Part shown: one piece after another, positions 1-7,890 of the stretch
Position numbering within the stretch: position 1 is the stretch's first letter
How the letters are laid out: each line of letters starts with the position of its first letter
From: JAQVSH01 sp964451605
GTDB taxonomy: Bacteria; Bacteroidota; Bacteroidia; Bacteroidales; UBA4181
Direction: 5' to 3'
DNA: 34,429 nucleotides
Assembly: GCA_964451605.1 (NCBI GenBank)
Contig: CAYVJA010000027.1
Coordinates: 1 to 34,429, forward strand
Translations under genes and position numbers: made by a program
The notes under the pieces: model-generated
What the model was told of the DNA's origin: nothing
What the model saw: only the letters and a program-made list of their open reading frames with translations
Databases searched by the model: none

Positions 1-1180
1 CTACAATCTCACCGATACCGGTTTCGGGATCCATATTTTCGAGCCGGATAGTGACACCCTGCATGGGAAATCCCGTGGAACCCAACTTAGTCTGTTGGGG
101 ATTGGCACCCGCAAGCAAGGGAGAACACTCGGTAAGTCCATACCCAATGGCGTAGGGAAATTTGGCCTCTTTAAGGAACTTCTCTACCTCGCCATCCAGT
201 TTGGCTCCTCCGATACCGAAAAATATAATGCGACTGCCAAACGTTTTCATCAATTTCTTCCCGGCCAAAGAGCCCGGCTTCGCCGCNNNNNNNNNNAGCC
301 TAAAGAAAAGCTTCCGAAAGAACGGAAGAGAGCAGGAAGTGCGCAGAAATTTCGAATTGGCAATTTTGGCTTTGATTTGGTTCCGATAGATTTTATCCAT
401 AATGAGAGGAACCGAGAGCATGATGTGCGGACGGACCGTTTTCAGTGCAGGGAGTAAAACGCCCGGAGTAGGCGGACGATCCAGATAGTAGACTGTGGCA
501 CCGGACATAATGGGCAGAACCAATCCCAGCGAGTTCTCGTACATATGCGAGAGCGGCAGGATAGACAAAAAGGCCATTCCCTTGGAAATGGGCTGAATGG
601 TGGTAACCTGGTGCGTGTGCCACACAATGTTTTTTTGCGAGAGCATTACCCCTTTCGACCTTCCCGTTGTGCCCGAAGTGTATATAAGAACAGCCAGATC
701 TTCTTCTTTCGGATCATCATCAGCCACCATCACAGGGGGTTCCTGAGGCAAAGGGGTGAGAGGCGCAAGAGAGTCGAGCAAAAAACGGATAGTGCATCCC
801 GTAAGTTCGGGCGCAGGCAGTCGGGGAAGCAGTTTTTCGGACGAAAAAATGGCTTTCGCTTCGGAATGGGTAAGAATATTGGCAATCTCTTCGGCGTGAA
901 AATCGGGCAAAAGCGGAACGGCCACAACGCCTCGCACCACACAGGCAAAGAAAGCCACACCCCAGTTAGGCATATTTTGACCCAGAATGGCCACCTTATC
1001 GCCCTTGCGAATACCCAGGCTATCGAAAAGAGCATGTAGTTCATCGACCTTAACGGCCACATCACGATAGGTTAACGGCTTGCCGTCTACGTACGAGAGC
1101 GCAGGACAGTTGCCAAACTGTTCGACGCTGTTGCGGAACAGTTGCTTGAATGTATAGGAAGATGCGGCAGAAGGTATCAT
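1..1180 (-). CDS. AMP-forming acyl-CoA ligase (long-chain fatty acid type), 3' end outside window
   Basis: Activates a carboxylic acid, probably a fatty acid, to its CoA thioester through an acyl-adenylate. The frame is open from ATG at 1180 to the window edge (about 393 codons), so the C-terminal lid domain is missing. The adenylate-forming core motif YTSGTTGRSKGVML lies around residues 164-180, and YGLTECSPLL (the A5-type motif) around residue 340. IGGAKLDGEVEKFL precedes it, as in bacterial FadD-like ligases. A ten-N gap at 287-296 falls between FFRKLFFRL and the AGKKLMKTFG segment; the frame is kept across it. It diverges from the 1278 gene, and a TAnnTTTG element sits 22 bases before the ATG. 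Substrate chain length cannot be read from sequence. The family call is firm. Confidence 0.9.
   Translation of the reverse strand, partial: MIPSAASSYTFKQLFRNSVEQFGNCPALSYVDGKPLTYRDVAVKVDELHALFDSLGIRKGDKVAILGQNMPNWGVAFFACVVRGVVAVPLLPDFHAEEIANILTHSEAKAIFSSEKLLPRLPAPELTGCTIRFLLDSLAPLTPLPQEPPVMVADDDPKEEDLAVLIYTSGTTGRSKGVMLSQKNIVWHTHQVTTIQPISKGMAFLSILPLSHMYENSLGLVLPIMSGATVYYLDRPPTPGVLLPALKTVRPHIMLSVPLIMDKIYRNQIKAKIANSKFLRTSCSLPFFRKLFFRXXXXAAKPGSLAGKKLMKTFGSRIIFFGIGGAKLDGEVEKFLKEAKFPYAIGYGLTECSPLLAGANPQQTKLGSTGFPMQGVTIRLENMDPETGIGEIV
287..296. other. Assembly gap (10 N) inside acyl-CoA ligase
   Basis: Ten N. The reading frames on the two sides agree if the length is 10 or differs from it by a multiple of three. 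The bases next to the gap (275-285) form a short CGGC-TTC-GCCG hairpin that may explain an assembly break. Confidence 0.9.
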
Positions 1181-1202
1181 GCTATGCAAATTAAGCTACA
1201 AG

Positions 1203-1210
1203 CAAAAGTA
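1203..1210 (-). promoter_or_regulatory. Bacteroidetes -7 element for acyl-CoA ligase
   Basis: On the minus strand the bases read TACTTTTG, an exact TAnnTTTG match, 22 bases before the ligase ATG. No convincing -33 TTTG is seen at the usual spacing. It lies back to back with the plus-strand element at 1232-1239. Confidence 0.5.
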
Positions 1211-1231
1211 GGCAATTTTGGCAAAAACACG

Positions 1232-1239
1232 TAGCTTTG
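1232..1239 (+). promoter_or_regulatory. Bacteroidetes -7 element for the 1278-4916 gene group
   Basis: TAGCTTTG is an exact TAnnTTTG match, 38 bases before the ATG at 1278. No clear -33 element. The two divergent elements are only about 20 bases apart, so the two promoters probably share upstream DNA. Confidence 0.5.
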
Positions 1240-1277
1240 CAGGGGTCATCTCTCTTTTACGGGGTTCCGCAACCAAT

Positions 1278-2375
1278 ATGCTTCAGCGAATTCTGAATAA
1301 TCTTCTGGTTCTGGCCAATCTGCTGGCCGCCCTGTTGCTGGGAGCTTCGTGCCTCTCTATGTATATCCGTCCCGAACAGCTCTGGTTTCTCTCCTTCCTG
1401 GGGCTGGGATTTCCCCTCATTTGGGCAGTGAATCTCTGCTTCTTTCTCTGGTTTTTACTGCGCCGCAGCAAGTTTTGCCTTATTTCCGGCCTATTGCTGG
1501 TTGCCGGTTATAACCTGCCCGGCCGTTTCGTGGCCCTGGGAGGTGATGCCTATCGCCCTCCCGTTTCGCGCGAAACGCCTGCCTCGGCTTCCGCCGGGCG
1601 CGACCCTGACGCCGACTTTTCTCTCCTTAGCTATAATGTAAAAGGCCATGCCTTTCACGACAAAAAGGGGAAAAAAATAGAAGTTTCGGCACTCTTCCAG
1701 TTTGTGGAGACGCAACACCCCACCATAGCCTGCTTCCAGGAATACCCCTTACGCAGCAGCGCCCTTCCGGAATCGGCCATGCCCTGGCTGAACTACCGAC
1801 ACAAAGGGAAAAGGAATCTGATTACGCTCTCCGAATTCCCTATTATCAAAAAAGGCGAGATTGTCTTCGAAAATACCGGTAACTCCTGTATTTACAGCGA
1901 TATTCTGGTTCGAAAAGATACGTTCCGGATCTACAATTGTCATCTGGAGTCGAACCGGATTCTGGAAAGCGAATACGATGTGATCGATGACATTTACCTC
2001 TCGTACAACGAAGAGCAGATAAACGACCTGAAATCGGTGGCCCGAAAAATGCGTAAAGCATTTATTGTTCGATCGGGACAGGTCGATAGCATTGCCTCTC
2101 ACATCCGACAGTCGCCACACCCGGTAATTGTATGCGGCGACTTTAACGATACGCCCGTTTCGTATGCATACCAACGGATCAGAAATCGGCTCGACGATGC
2201 CTTTATCCGGGCAGGAAAGGGGTATGGCATCTCTTTCCGCCGCAGATTAATTGCTGTTCGCATAGATCATATCCTGTTCGACCCCGAAACCTGGGTAGCA
2301 TCGGCCTATTCGTGTCCGCATATTGTACTCTCTGATCACTTCCCGGTGTTAGCCCGGCTTTCCCTGAAGGAATAA
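1278..2375 (+). CDS. Membrane-anchored endonuclease/exonuclease/phosphatase family protein
   Basis: 365 residues. The N-terminal ~90 residues hold two to three hydrophobic segments (around residues 5-30, 35-60 and 65-85), followed by an EEP (DNase I-like) phosphohydrolase domain facing outward or periplasmic. EEP motifs are visible in order: LSYNVKGH, CFQEY (metal-binding Glu), VCGDFNDTP, RIDHILF and LSDHFPV (catalytic His near the end). I chose ATG 1278 rather than the in-frame TTG at 1218, because the extra 20 residues overlap the promoter and family members begin at the membrane segment. The substrate (nucleic acid, phospholipid or inositol phosphate) cannot be told. It is followed after 4 bases by the metal exporter gene, which suggests co-transcription. 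Confidence 0.85.
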   Translation: MLQRILNNLLVLANLLAALLLGASCLSMYIRPEQLWFLSFLGLGFPLIWAVNLCFFLWFLLRRSKFCLISGLLLVAGYNLPGRFVALGGDAYRPPVSRETPASASAGRDPDADFSLLSYNVKGHAFHDKKGKKIEVSALFQFVETQHPTIACFQEYPLRSSALPESAMPWLNYRHKGKRNLITLSEFPIIKKGEIVFENTGNSCIYSDILVRKDTFRIYNCHLESNRILESEYDVIDDIYLSYNEEQINDLKSVARKMRKAFIVRSGQVDSIASHIRQSPHPVIVCGDFNDTPVSYAYQRIRNRLDDAFIRAGKGYGISFRRRLIAVRIDHILFDPETWVASAYSCPHIVLSDHFPVLARLSLKE

Positions 2376-2379
2376 TTCT

Positions 2380-3504
2380 ATGGAGATGATTCTCGACATC
2401 CTTAAAAACACCCTGATGGTGACCGGCTTTGTGCTCATCATGATGCTTCTTATCGAGTACATGCATATCTTCACCCAGGGTCGTTGGAGCCGCACGCTGG
2501 AGCGTTCGGGTTCTTCGCAGATATTACTGGCAACACTGATTGGGCTGATTCCGGGATGTCTGGGCGGGTTTGCGGTAGTATCGCTTTTTACCCACAGAAT
2601 TGTGGGGATAGGTGCACTCGTGGCAGCCATGATTGCATCGGTTGGCGACGAAGCTTTCTTAATGTTCGCCCTCTTTCCGGGCCAAGCTTTCGCAATCCAC
2701 CTTATTCTGATCCCTTTGGCTCTGATAGCGGGCTATCTTACGCATATCTTCTCAGGCAACAAAATCTGGCCGGTTCACAAGCCCCATCCTTTAGAGATTC
2801 ATGCAGGCGAACCGATTCTGCAAATATCCCTTACCGAACGAGTAATCCGAAACTTTCGGCACCCCTCCTGGCAGAGGGTTGTAATCATTGGCTTTGTATT
2901 GCTATTTGCTCTGGGTCTCACTTTCGGTCTCTTCTCTCATACCCACGGCGCTTCCGATTTTCTGCATCCCGAAGAGGCTGTCCATGCCCTTGACGAGGCA
3001 CACCATCATACCGGTGAGCAGAACCATGCCACCTTTCTGGATGAGAAATGGTTAAATCTCCTCTTTGCCGGACTCAGTCTTCTGGCCTGTTTTATTCTGA
3101 GCACTGTTTCGGAACACTTTATCAAAATCCATCTCTGGGCGCATATCATTAAGATTCACGGACCACGAATATTTTTCTGGACATTGGGTACGCTCACTAC
3201 CATCTGGATCATAGACCATACCATCGGATTCGACAGTTGGATTTCTCAGAACATGCACTGGGTTCTGGTGGGTGCGCTGATCATTGGGTGGATACCTCAA
3301 TCGGGTCCCCATATGGTATTTGTAACTCTGTTTGCCTCAGGAGGTATCCCTTTTAGCGTACTTCTCGCCAATTCACTGGTTCAAAGCGGACATGCCGGAC
3401 TTCCCCTGCTGGCCGAATCGAAAAGTGCATTTGTAGTCACCAAAATCATTGCCACCCTGCTGGGCTTGTCGGCCGGACTTCTGGGGATGGCGTTTCAATT
3501 CTGA
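2380..3504 (+). CDS. Putative 10TM heavy-metal/manganese exporter (ArsP_2-like)
   Basis: 374 residues with about ten hydrophobic segments in two halves that look like an internal duplication: IGLIPGCLGGFAVVSLF around residues 52-68 and IGWIPQSGPHMVFVTLF around residues 305-322. The first half carries ASVGDEAFLMFALFP. The halves are joined by a hydrophilic loop (about residues 186-225) with a high number of histidines, including HTHG, EAHHHTGEQNH and neighbouring acidic residues. This layout matches the family annotated as putative 10TM heavy-metal exporter or putative manganese transporter. Ion and direction are inferred from the family and not proven. Start at 2380 lies 4 bases after the EEP gene, and dihydrolipoyl dehydrogenase follows after 20 bases. 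Confidence 0.75.
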   Translation: MEMILDILKNTLMVTGFVLIMMLLIEYMHIFTQGRWSRTLERSGSSQILLATLIGLIPGCLGGFAVVSLFTHRIVGIGALVAAMIASVGDEAFLMFALFPGQAFAIHLILIPLALIAGYLTHIFSGNKIWPVHKPHPLEIHAGEPILQISLTERVIRNFRHPSWQRVVIIGFVLLFALGLTFGLFSHTHGASDFLHPEEAVHALDEAHHHTGEQNHATFLDEKWLNLLFAGLSLLACFILSTVSEHFIKIHLWAHIIKIHGPRIFFWTLGTLTTIWIIDHTIGFDSWISQNMHWVLVGALIIGWIPQSGPHMVFVTLFASGGIPFSVLLANSLVQSGHAGLPLLAESKSAFVVTKIIATLLGLSAGLLGMAFQF

Positions 3505-3524
3505 ACATTTAACTGCCATATACT

Positions 3525-4916
3525 ATGCAATACGACATCATTATCATTGGAAGCGGCCCCGGCGGATACGTGGCTGCAATCCGCGGAGCTCAACTGGGTT
3601 ATAAAGTAGCCATTGTCGAGAAAGAACATTTGGGAGGGATCTGTCTGAATTGGGGGTGTATACCCACCAAAGCCCTGTTACGGAGTGCACAGATCTATGC
3701 CGGCGCCACGCACGCGGCCGATTTCGGCGTGCAGATTTCGGGAGAGATAACACCCGATTTCGAAAAGATTGTGGCACGAAGCCGTGCTGTTGCCGAAGGA
3801 ATGAGTAAGGGTGTTCAGTTTCTGTTGAAAAAGAACAAGATCGATGTAATCTGGGGAAGAGGCGTTGTAACCTCAGCCGGCAAGGTAGAGGTTGCTCTGA
3901 ACGAGGGGGGATCGACACTGCTGGAGGCACCCCATATCCTATTGGCTACAGGGGCCAGATCGAGAGAGTTGCCCAACATGCCCCAGGACGGCAAAAAGGT
4001 GATTGGGTATCGGCAGGCTCTCTCTTTGCCTGCACTCCCCAAAAGTATGGTGGTATGCGGATCGGGAGCCATAGGATCCGAGCTTGCCTTCCTCTACCAG
4101 ACACTGGGCACACAGGTCACACTGGTGGAGTATATGCCCGAAATCCTTCCCATTGAAGACGAAGAGGTTTCGAAACTCATGGCTCGCTCTTTCAAGAAAA
4201 TCGGGATGAAGGTAATGACCTCTGCCACGGTCGAATCGGTAGATACCTCCGGTCCGCTCTGCAAGGTAACCGTGAAAACGGCAAAGGGCGAATCGCTTCA
4301 TGAGGCCGAGATGGTTCTCTCGGCAGTCGGCATCACCCCCAATCTCGAAAATCTGGGATTAGAGGCCCTTTCCGTTGCCATGGAGAAAGGAAAAATTAAA
4401 GTAGATGAGGTTTATCGAACCTCACTGCCAGGATTATACGCCATTGGCGATATTATTGCCACTCCGGCTCTCGCCCACGTGGCATCGGCCGAAGGAATTG
4501 CCTGCGTAGAGGCAATTGCCGGCAAGAAGGTAACGCCCATCGACTACAAAAACATTCCCGGATGCACCTACACCACGCCCGAAGTGGCCTCGGTAGGGCT
4601 CACCGAGAAAAAGGCGCTAGAGGCGGGATATCGTATTAAAGTGGGGCGTTTCCCCTACTCTGCCTCCGGAAAAGCGAGTGCAGCAGGCGAAAAAGAGGGT
4701 TTTGTGAAACTGATCTTCGACGAAACCTACGGTGAACTGTTGGGAGCTCATCTGGTGGGGTCGCACGTTACTGAGATGATTTCGGAGTTGGTTGTAGCCC
4801 GTAAGCTTGAGATTACCGGAGAGGAGTTATTAAAAACAATTCACCCCCATCCCACGCTCTCAGAAGCAGTTATGGAGGCTGCCGCCGCAGCGTACGGAGA
4901 GGTGATACATCTTTAA
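3525..4916 (+). CDS. lpdA: Dihydrolipoyl dehydrogenase
   Basis: FAD flavoprotein (463 residues, normal length) that reoxidises the dihydrolipoyl group of 2-oxoacid dehydrogenase or glycine cleavage complexes with NAD+. Visible: N-terminal FAD Rossmann motif GSGPGGYVAA (residues 9-18), redox disulfide GGICLNWGCIPTK with Cys40 and Cys45, NAD-binding GSGAIGSELA, second FAD motif YAIGD, and the C-terminal interface HPHPTLSE with the active-site His442/Glu447 pair. No E1, E2 or lipoyl-protein gene is next to it, so the partner complex is encoded elsewhere. It is last in the group starting at 1278, and no hairpin terminator was seen after it. Confidence 0.96.
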   Translation: MQYDIIIIGSGPGGYVAAIRGAQLGYKVAIVEKEHLGGICLNWGCIPTKALLRSAQIYAGATHAADFGVQISGEITPDFEKIVARSRAVAEGMSKGVQFLLKKNKIDVIWGRGVVTSAGKVEVALNEGGSTLLEAPHILLATGARSRELPNMPQDGKKVIGYRQALSLPALPKSMVVCGSGAIGSELAFLYQTLGTQVTLVEYMPEILPIEDEEVSKLMARSFKKIGMKVMTSATVESVDTSGPLCKVTVKTAKGESLHEAEMVLSAVGITPNLENLGLEALSVAMEKGKIKVDEVYRTSLPGLYAIGDIIATPALAHVASAEGIACVEAIAGKKVTPIDYKNIPGCTYTTPEVASVGLTEKKALEAGYRIKVGRFPYSASGKASAAGEKEGFVKLIFDETYGELLGAHLVGSHVTEMISELVVARKLEITGEELLKTIHPHPTLSEAVMEAAAAAYGEVIHL

Positions 4917-4935
4917 TCTCTTATGGAGTCTGGTT

Positions 4936-4951
4936 TGGCATAATACTTGCA
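4936..4951 (+). promoter_or_regulatory. Candidate sigma-54 (RpoN) -24/-12 promoter
   Basis: The bases TGGCATAATACTTGCA fit TGGCAYRNNNNTTGCW at every defined position, and GG and GC are separated by exactly ten bases. The site is intergenic, starts 51 bases before the ATG of the META-domain gene and has the correct orientation. No activator-binding repeats were recognised nearby. Confidence 0.6.
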
Positions 4952-4986
4952 CCAAGCAAAAGTGTTGAATCAAACCACTTCATGTT

Positions 4987-5424
4987 ATGAAAAAATATTT
5001 TCGTTTTGTAGCTCTGATTGCCTTGCTTTGTATGGCATGGGCTAATGCCGGCGCAGCCAGCAACGTAACAACCCCCCCCCTCGAGGGAACCGAATGGCAG
5101 CTAACCAGGCTGCAGACCAAAATCATCAAAGCTTCCGATCCGCAAAAAGCGTTGGTATTGGTTGTCAAAAAAGAGGGCGACAATGCGGTTGTTTCCGGAT
5201 TTGCCGGCTGTAACCGTTTTTCAGGGAAAGCCATTTTCGACGGTAAGAATCTGTGGATCTCGGATGTAGCTTCCACCAAGATGGCCTGCGAAGAGGTCTC
5301 TATGGAAATCGAAACTCGATATACCCAACTGTTAGCCGCCGTAAAAACCTATAAAGTCAAGAAAAATAAACTGACTCTTTTCGATGTAACGGGTCAGCCA
5401 ATTCTCATTTTCCAGACAAAGTAA
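4987..5424 (+). CDS. META-domain (HslJ-like) secreted protein
   Basis: 145 residues. A type I signal peptide (KK, hydrophobic core, ANAGA around residue 22) is followed by one META domain: LEGTEWQLTRL at the start, VSGFAGCNRFSG in the middle with the conserved glycine/cysteine/asparagine cluster, and ASTKMACEE afterwards. In other bacteria such proteins are envelope-located and linked to heat shock or novobiocin resistance; here the role is unknown. A tract of nine C (5072-5080) lies just after the signal peptide and would truncate the protein on slippage. The gene appears to be a single unit: sigma-54-like site before it and strong terminator 28 bases after it. Confidence 0.88.
   Translation: MKKYFRFVALIALLCMAWANAGAASNVTTPPLEGTEWQLTRLQTKIIKASDPQKALVLVVKKEGDNAVVSGFAGCNRFSGKAIFDGKNLWISDVASTKMACEEVSMEIETRYTQLLAAVKTYKVKKNKLTLFDVTGQPILIFQTK
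5072..5080 (+). repeat. C9 homopolymer tract in META-domain gene
   Basis: Nine consecutive C encode part of Thr-Pro-Pro-Leu directly after the predicted signal peptide. Gain or loss of one base would shift the frame of the whole mature domain. Confidence 0.9.
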
Positions 5425-5452
5425 CCCAGTTGCGTGCTTTGCGCGCCGTTAC

Positions 5453-5502
5453 AATCCGGACTCCTTCTGTTGTCTAACGGCAACCCGGAGTCCGGATTTT
5501 TT
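5453..5502 (+). terminator. Rho-independent terminator after META-domain gene
   Basis: A perfect 12-bp stem (AATCCGGACTCC at 5453-5464 pairs with 5487-5498) ends in a T-run to 5502. The loop is 22 bases. It separates the META gene from priA. Confidence 0.85.
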
Positions 5503-5549
5503 ATGCCTGATTCGGAACGTTTTTGCGGAAACCACCGCAGGGCTTTTTG

Positions 5550-5557
5550 TATCTTTG
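5550..5557 (+). promoter_or_regulatory. Bacteroidetes -7 element for priA
   Basis: TATCTTTG is an exact TAnnTTTG match, 19 bases before the priA ATG. A TTTG at 5522-5525 could be the -33 element, but its 24-base spacing is longer than the usual 19-21. Confidence 0.55.
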
Positions 5558-5576
5558 AGCAAACTATTTTCGTTCC

Positions 5577-7890
5577 ATGGCCAATCCTTCCCGCTTTGTC
5601 GAGGTGCTGCTACCATTACCTATCCAGGGCAGTTTTACCTACTCGGTTCCTGAAGAGTGGCAAAACAAAGTTGTGGAAGGACAACGGGTAATCGTCCCTT
5701 TTGGTTCCAGGAAACAGTACACCGGCATCATTACCCGTGTTGAGGCAACCGGAACTTCGGCCGGAATCAGGCCCGTAATTGCCCTTCTCGACGAAACCTC
5801 CATTCTGGATTCAGTCCAGTTGGCTCATTGGGAGTGGATGGCCGGATACTATTTCTGTTCCACGGGCGAAGTATTACGGGCAGCCCTTCCCTCCAGCATG
5901 AAGCCCGACGAAGAGCACTCTACCCAAGATAAAGCTGCCAGAAGAGAAGGAAATGAAATCATTACGCTTAACCCCCAATATAGTAGCGAAGAGGCACTTA
6001 ATCTCCTCTATCAAAAACTTTCCCGTGCACCCTCTCAGTCGCGTCTGCTCGACTGCTTTTTACTGGCGCTTCACCCCTCCGACTCGCTGCCGGAGATCTC
6101 CGATCTCCCCTCACCCCTCTCTTCGCCAACCGAAGAGCTTACCTCCGGGATACCCTACACGGAGCTGATAACCGATTCCGCCGGCCGGGCTGCCTTTAAG
6201 GCACTTCTTGATAAAGGGGTATTTCGGCTCGAAAAGGCTCCTGTCGGTACATCGCTTCCAGCCCAAACGCTTATTCATCGCCTGTCCAACATCCAGGAAG
6301 AGGCGCTTCGAGCCATCCGGGAAGGGTTCCAAACCAAAGAGACAATCCTGTTACACGGGCTCACGGCCAGCGGAAAAACAGAAATCTATTTTCACCTGAT
6401 GCAGGAGGCCATCAACCGGCAACAACAGGTACTCTATCTTCTTCCCGAAATTGCCATTACTACCCAGCTCACTGAACGGATCAGAGCCGCTTTCGGTAAT
6501 CGGGTCGGAGTATTTCACTCCCGTTGTTCGGGAGGCGAACAGACGCGTATCTGGCAATCTCTTCTGAAACCCGACGGCTGTGATATCATTCTGGGAGCCC
6601 GTTCGGCCCTCTTTCTCCCCTTCCCCCGGCTGGGTCTTGTGATTATTGACGAAGAGCATGAGCCGGCTTTCCGGCAAAACGATCCTGCTCCACGCTATCA
6701 TGCCCGTGACAGTGCCATTGTGCTGGCCAAAATGCATAAGGCCAAAACACTTCTGGGATCGGCCACCCCTTCGGTAGAATCCTATTACAACGCCCGACAG
6801 GGAAAATACGGACTGGTTACTTTGCGTGAACGGTTCCAGGCAACCCCTCTTCCCCGAATCATAGTTGCCGATATGGCCCAGGCACGCAGAACAGGGCTTG
6901 CAAAAGGGTTATTTCATCCTATACTGCTCAAAGCCATAGAAGAGGCGCTTGCTGCCGGCGAACAAACCATTCTGTTTCAGAACAGGCGGGGTTTTTCTCC
7001 TTCGCTTCAGTGTACCGTATGCGGGCATGTACCCGGATGCAAACATTGCAATNNNNNNNNNNCATAAAGCAACCAATCGCCTCATCTGCCACTATTGCGG
7101 ATACTCTGTAAGGGTACCCGGGGAGTGCCCGGAGTGTCATAACCGACAGTTAAAAACCATGGGCAGCGGAACCGAGCAGATTGAGAATGAAATAGCCCTC
7201 TGTTTTCCCAAAGCCCGGGTTGCCAGAATGGATTTCGACACCACCCGGTCGAAACAAAGCTATCACAAATTGCTGTACCAAATGGAACAGGGGAACACCG
7301 ACATTCTGATAGGGACTCAGATGGTAGCCAAAGGACTCGATTTCCACAACGTGAGTACCGTAGGAATTATCTACGCCGACCAACTCTTTTTCATGCCCGA
7401 CTTCAGGGCGCATGAGCGGGCCTTTCAACTTATGACGCAGGTTGGGGGAAGAGCCGGGCGAAGAGAAGATCAGGGAAAGGTTATCATCCAGGCCTATAAC
7501 ACCAAAAATCCTGTTATTACTCATCTGCAAACCTACAACGACATCGGGTTTCTGGAAAACCAACTGGCCGAACGAAGCGCCTTTGGTTATCCGCCCTTTT
7601 CCCGACTCATCAGGATTACGCTGAAACAGCGAAACGAAGTGGTGGTTCGGAATGCGGCCCTCCATCTGGCGACACTCTTACGCAATCAGTTTGCCGAACG
7701 GGTGATGGGGCCGGAAGCGCCGCCTATCGACAGAACCTTCAATCTCTTTCTGCAACAGATTCTGCTCAAAACAGAACGGAACAGCGATATGCTCTCTGTC
7801 CGGAACAAGGTAGGGCAAGCCATCGAGACCACACGCGCAATCGAAGCGTACAGGCAGGTATCCGTCATGGCCGAAGCCGACCCCTATTGA
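5577..7890 (+). CDS. priA: Primosomal replication restart helicase PriA (interrupted by assembly gap)
   Basis: 3'-to-5' helicase that reloads the replisome at stalled forks. An N-terminal 3'-fork binding domain (LPIQGSFTY near the start) is followed by Walker A GLTASGKTEIY around residue 260, the DEEH box in VIIDEEHEPAFRQND around residue 357, and GSATPSVESYY. The zinc region begins LQCTVCGHVPGCKHC and resumes after the gap with ICHYCGY and CPECH; the helicase C-terminal part then includes GTEQIE, IGTQMVAKGLD and QVGGRAGR. The parts on either side of the ten-N gap are in different frames. From the family I expect about five residues (15 bases) there, so the frameshift is an artefact. Converges on pdxA with a 7-base overlap. 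Confidence 0.94.
7053..7062. other. Assembly gap (10 N) inside priA
   Basis: Ten N in the zinc-binding region between GCKHCN and HKATNRLICHYCG. The flanking frames differ, so the true length cannot be ten. About 15 bases would restore the usual spacing between cysteine pairs. Confidence 0.9.

Noticed and set aside
1218..1277. Upstream TTG start of the EEP-family gene
   Set aside because: The extra 20 residues would be encoded by the promoter region, and ATG 1278 starts directly at the membrane segment.
7053..7890. priA as a pseudogene or two separate genes
   Set aside because: Both parts carry intact helicase motifs, and the break coincides with a gap placeholder.
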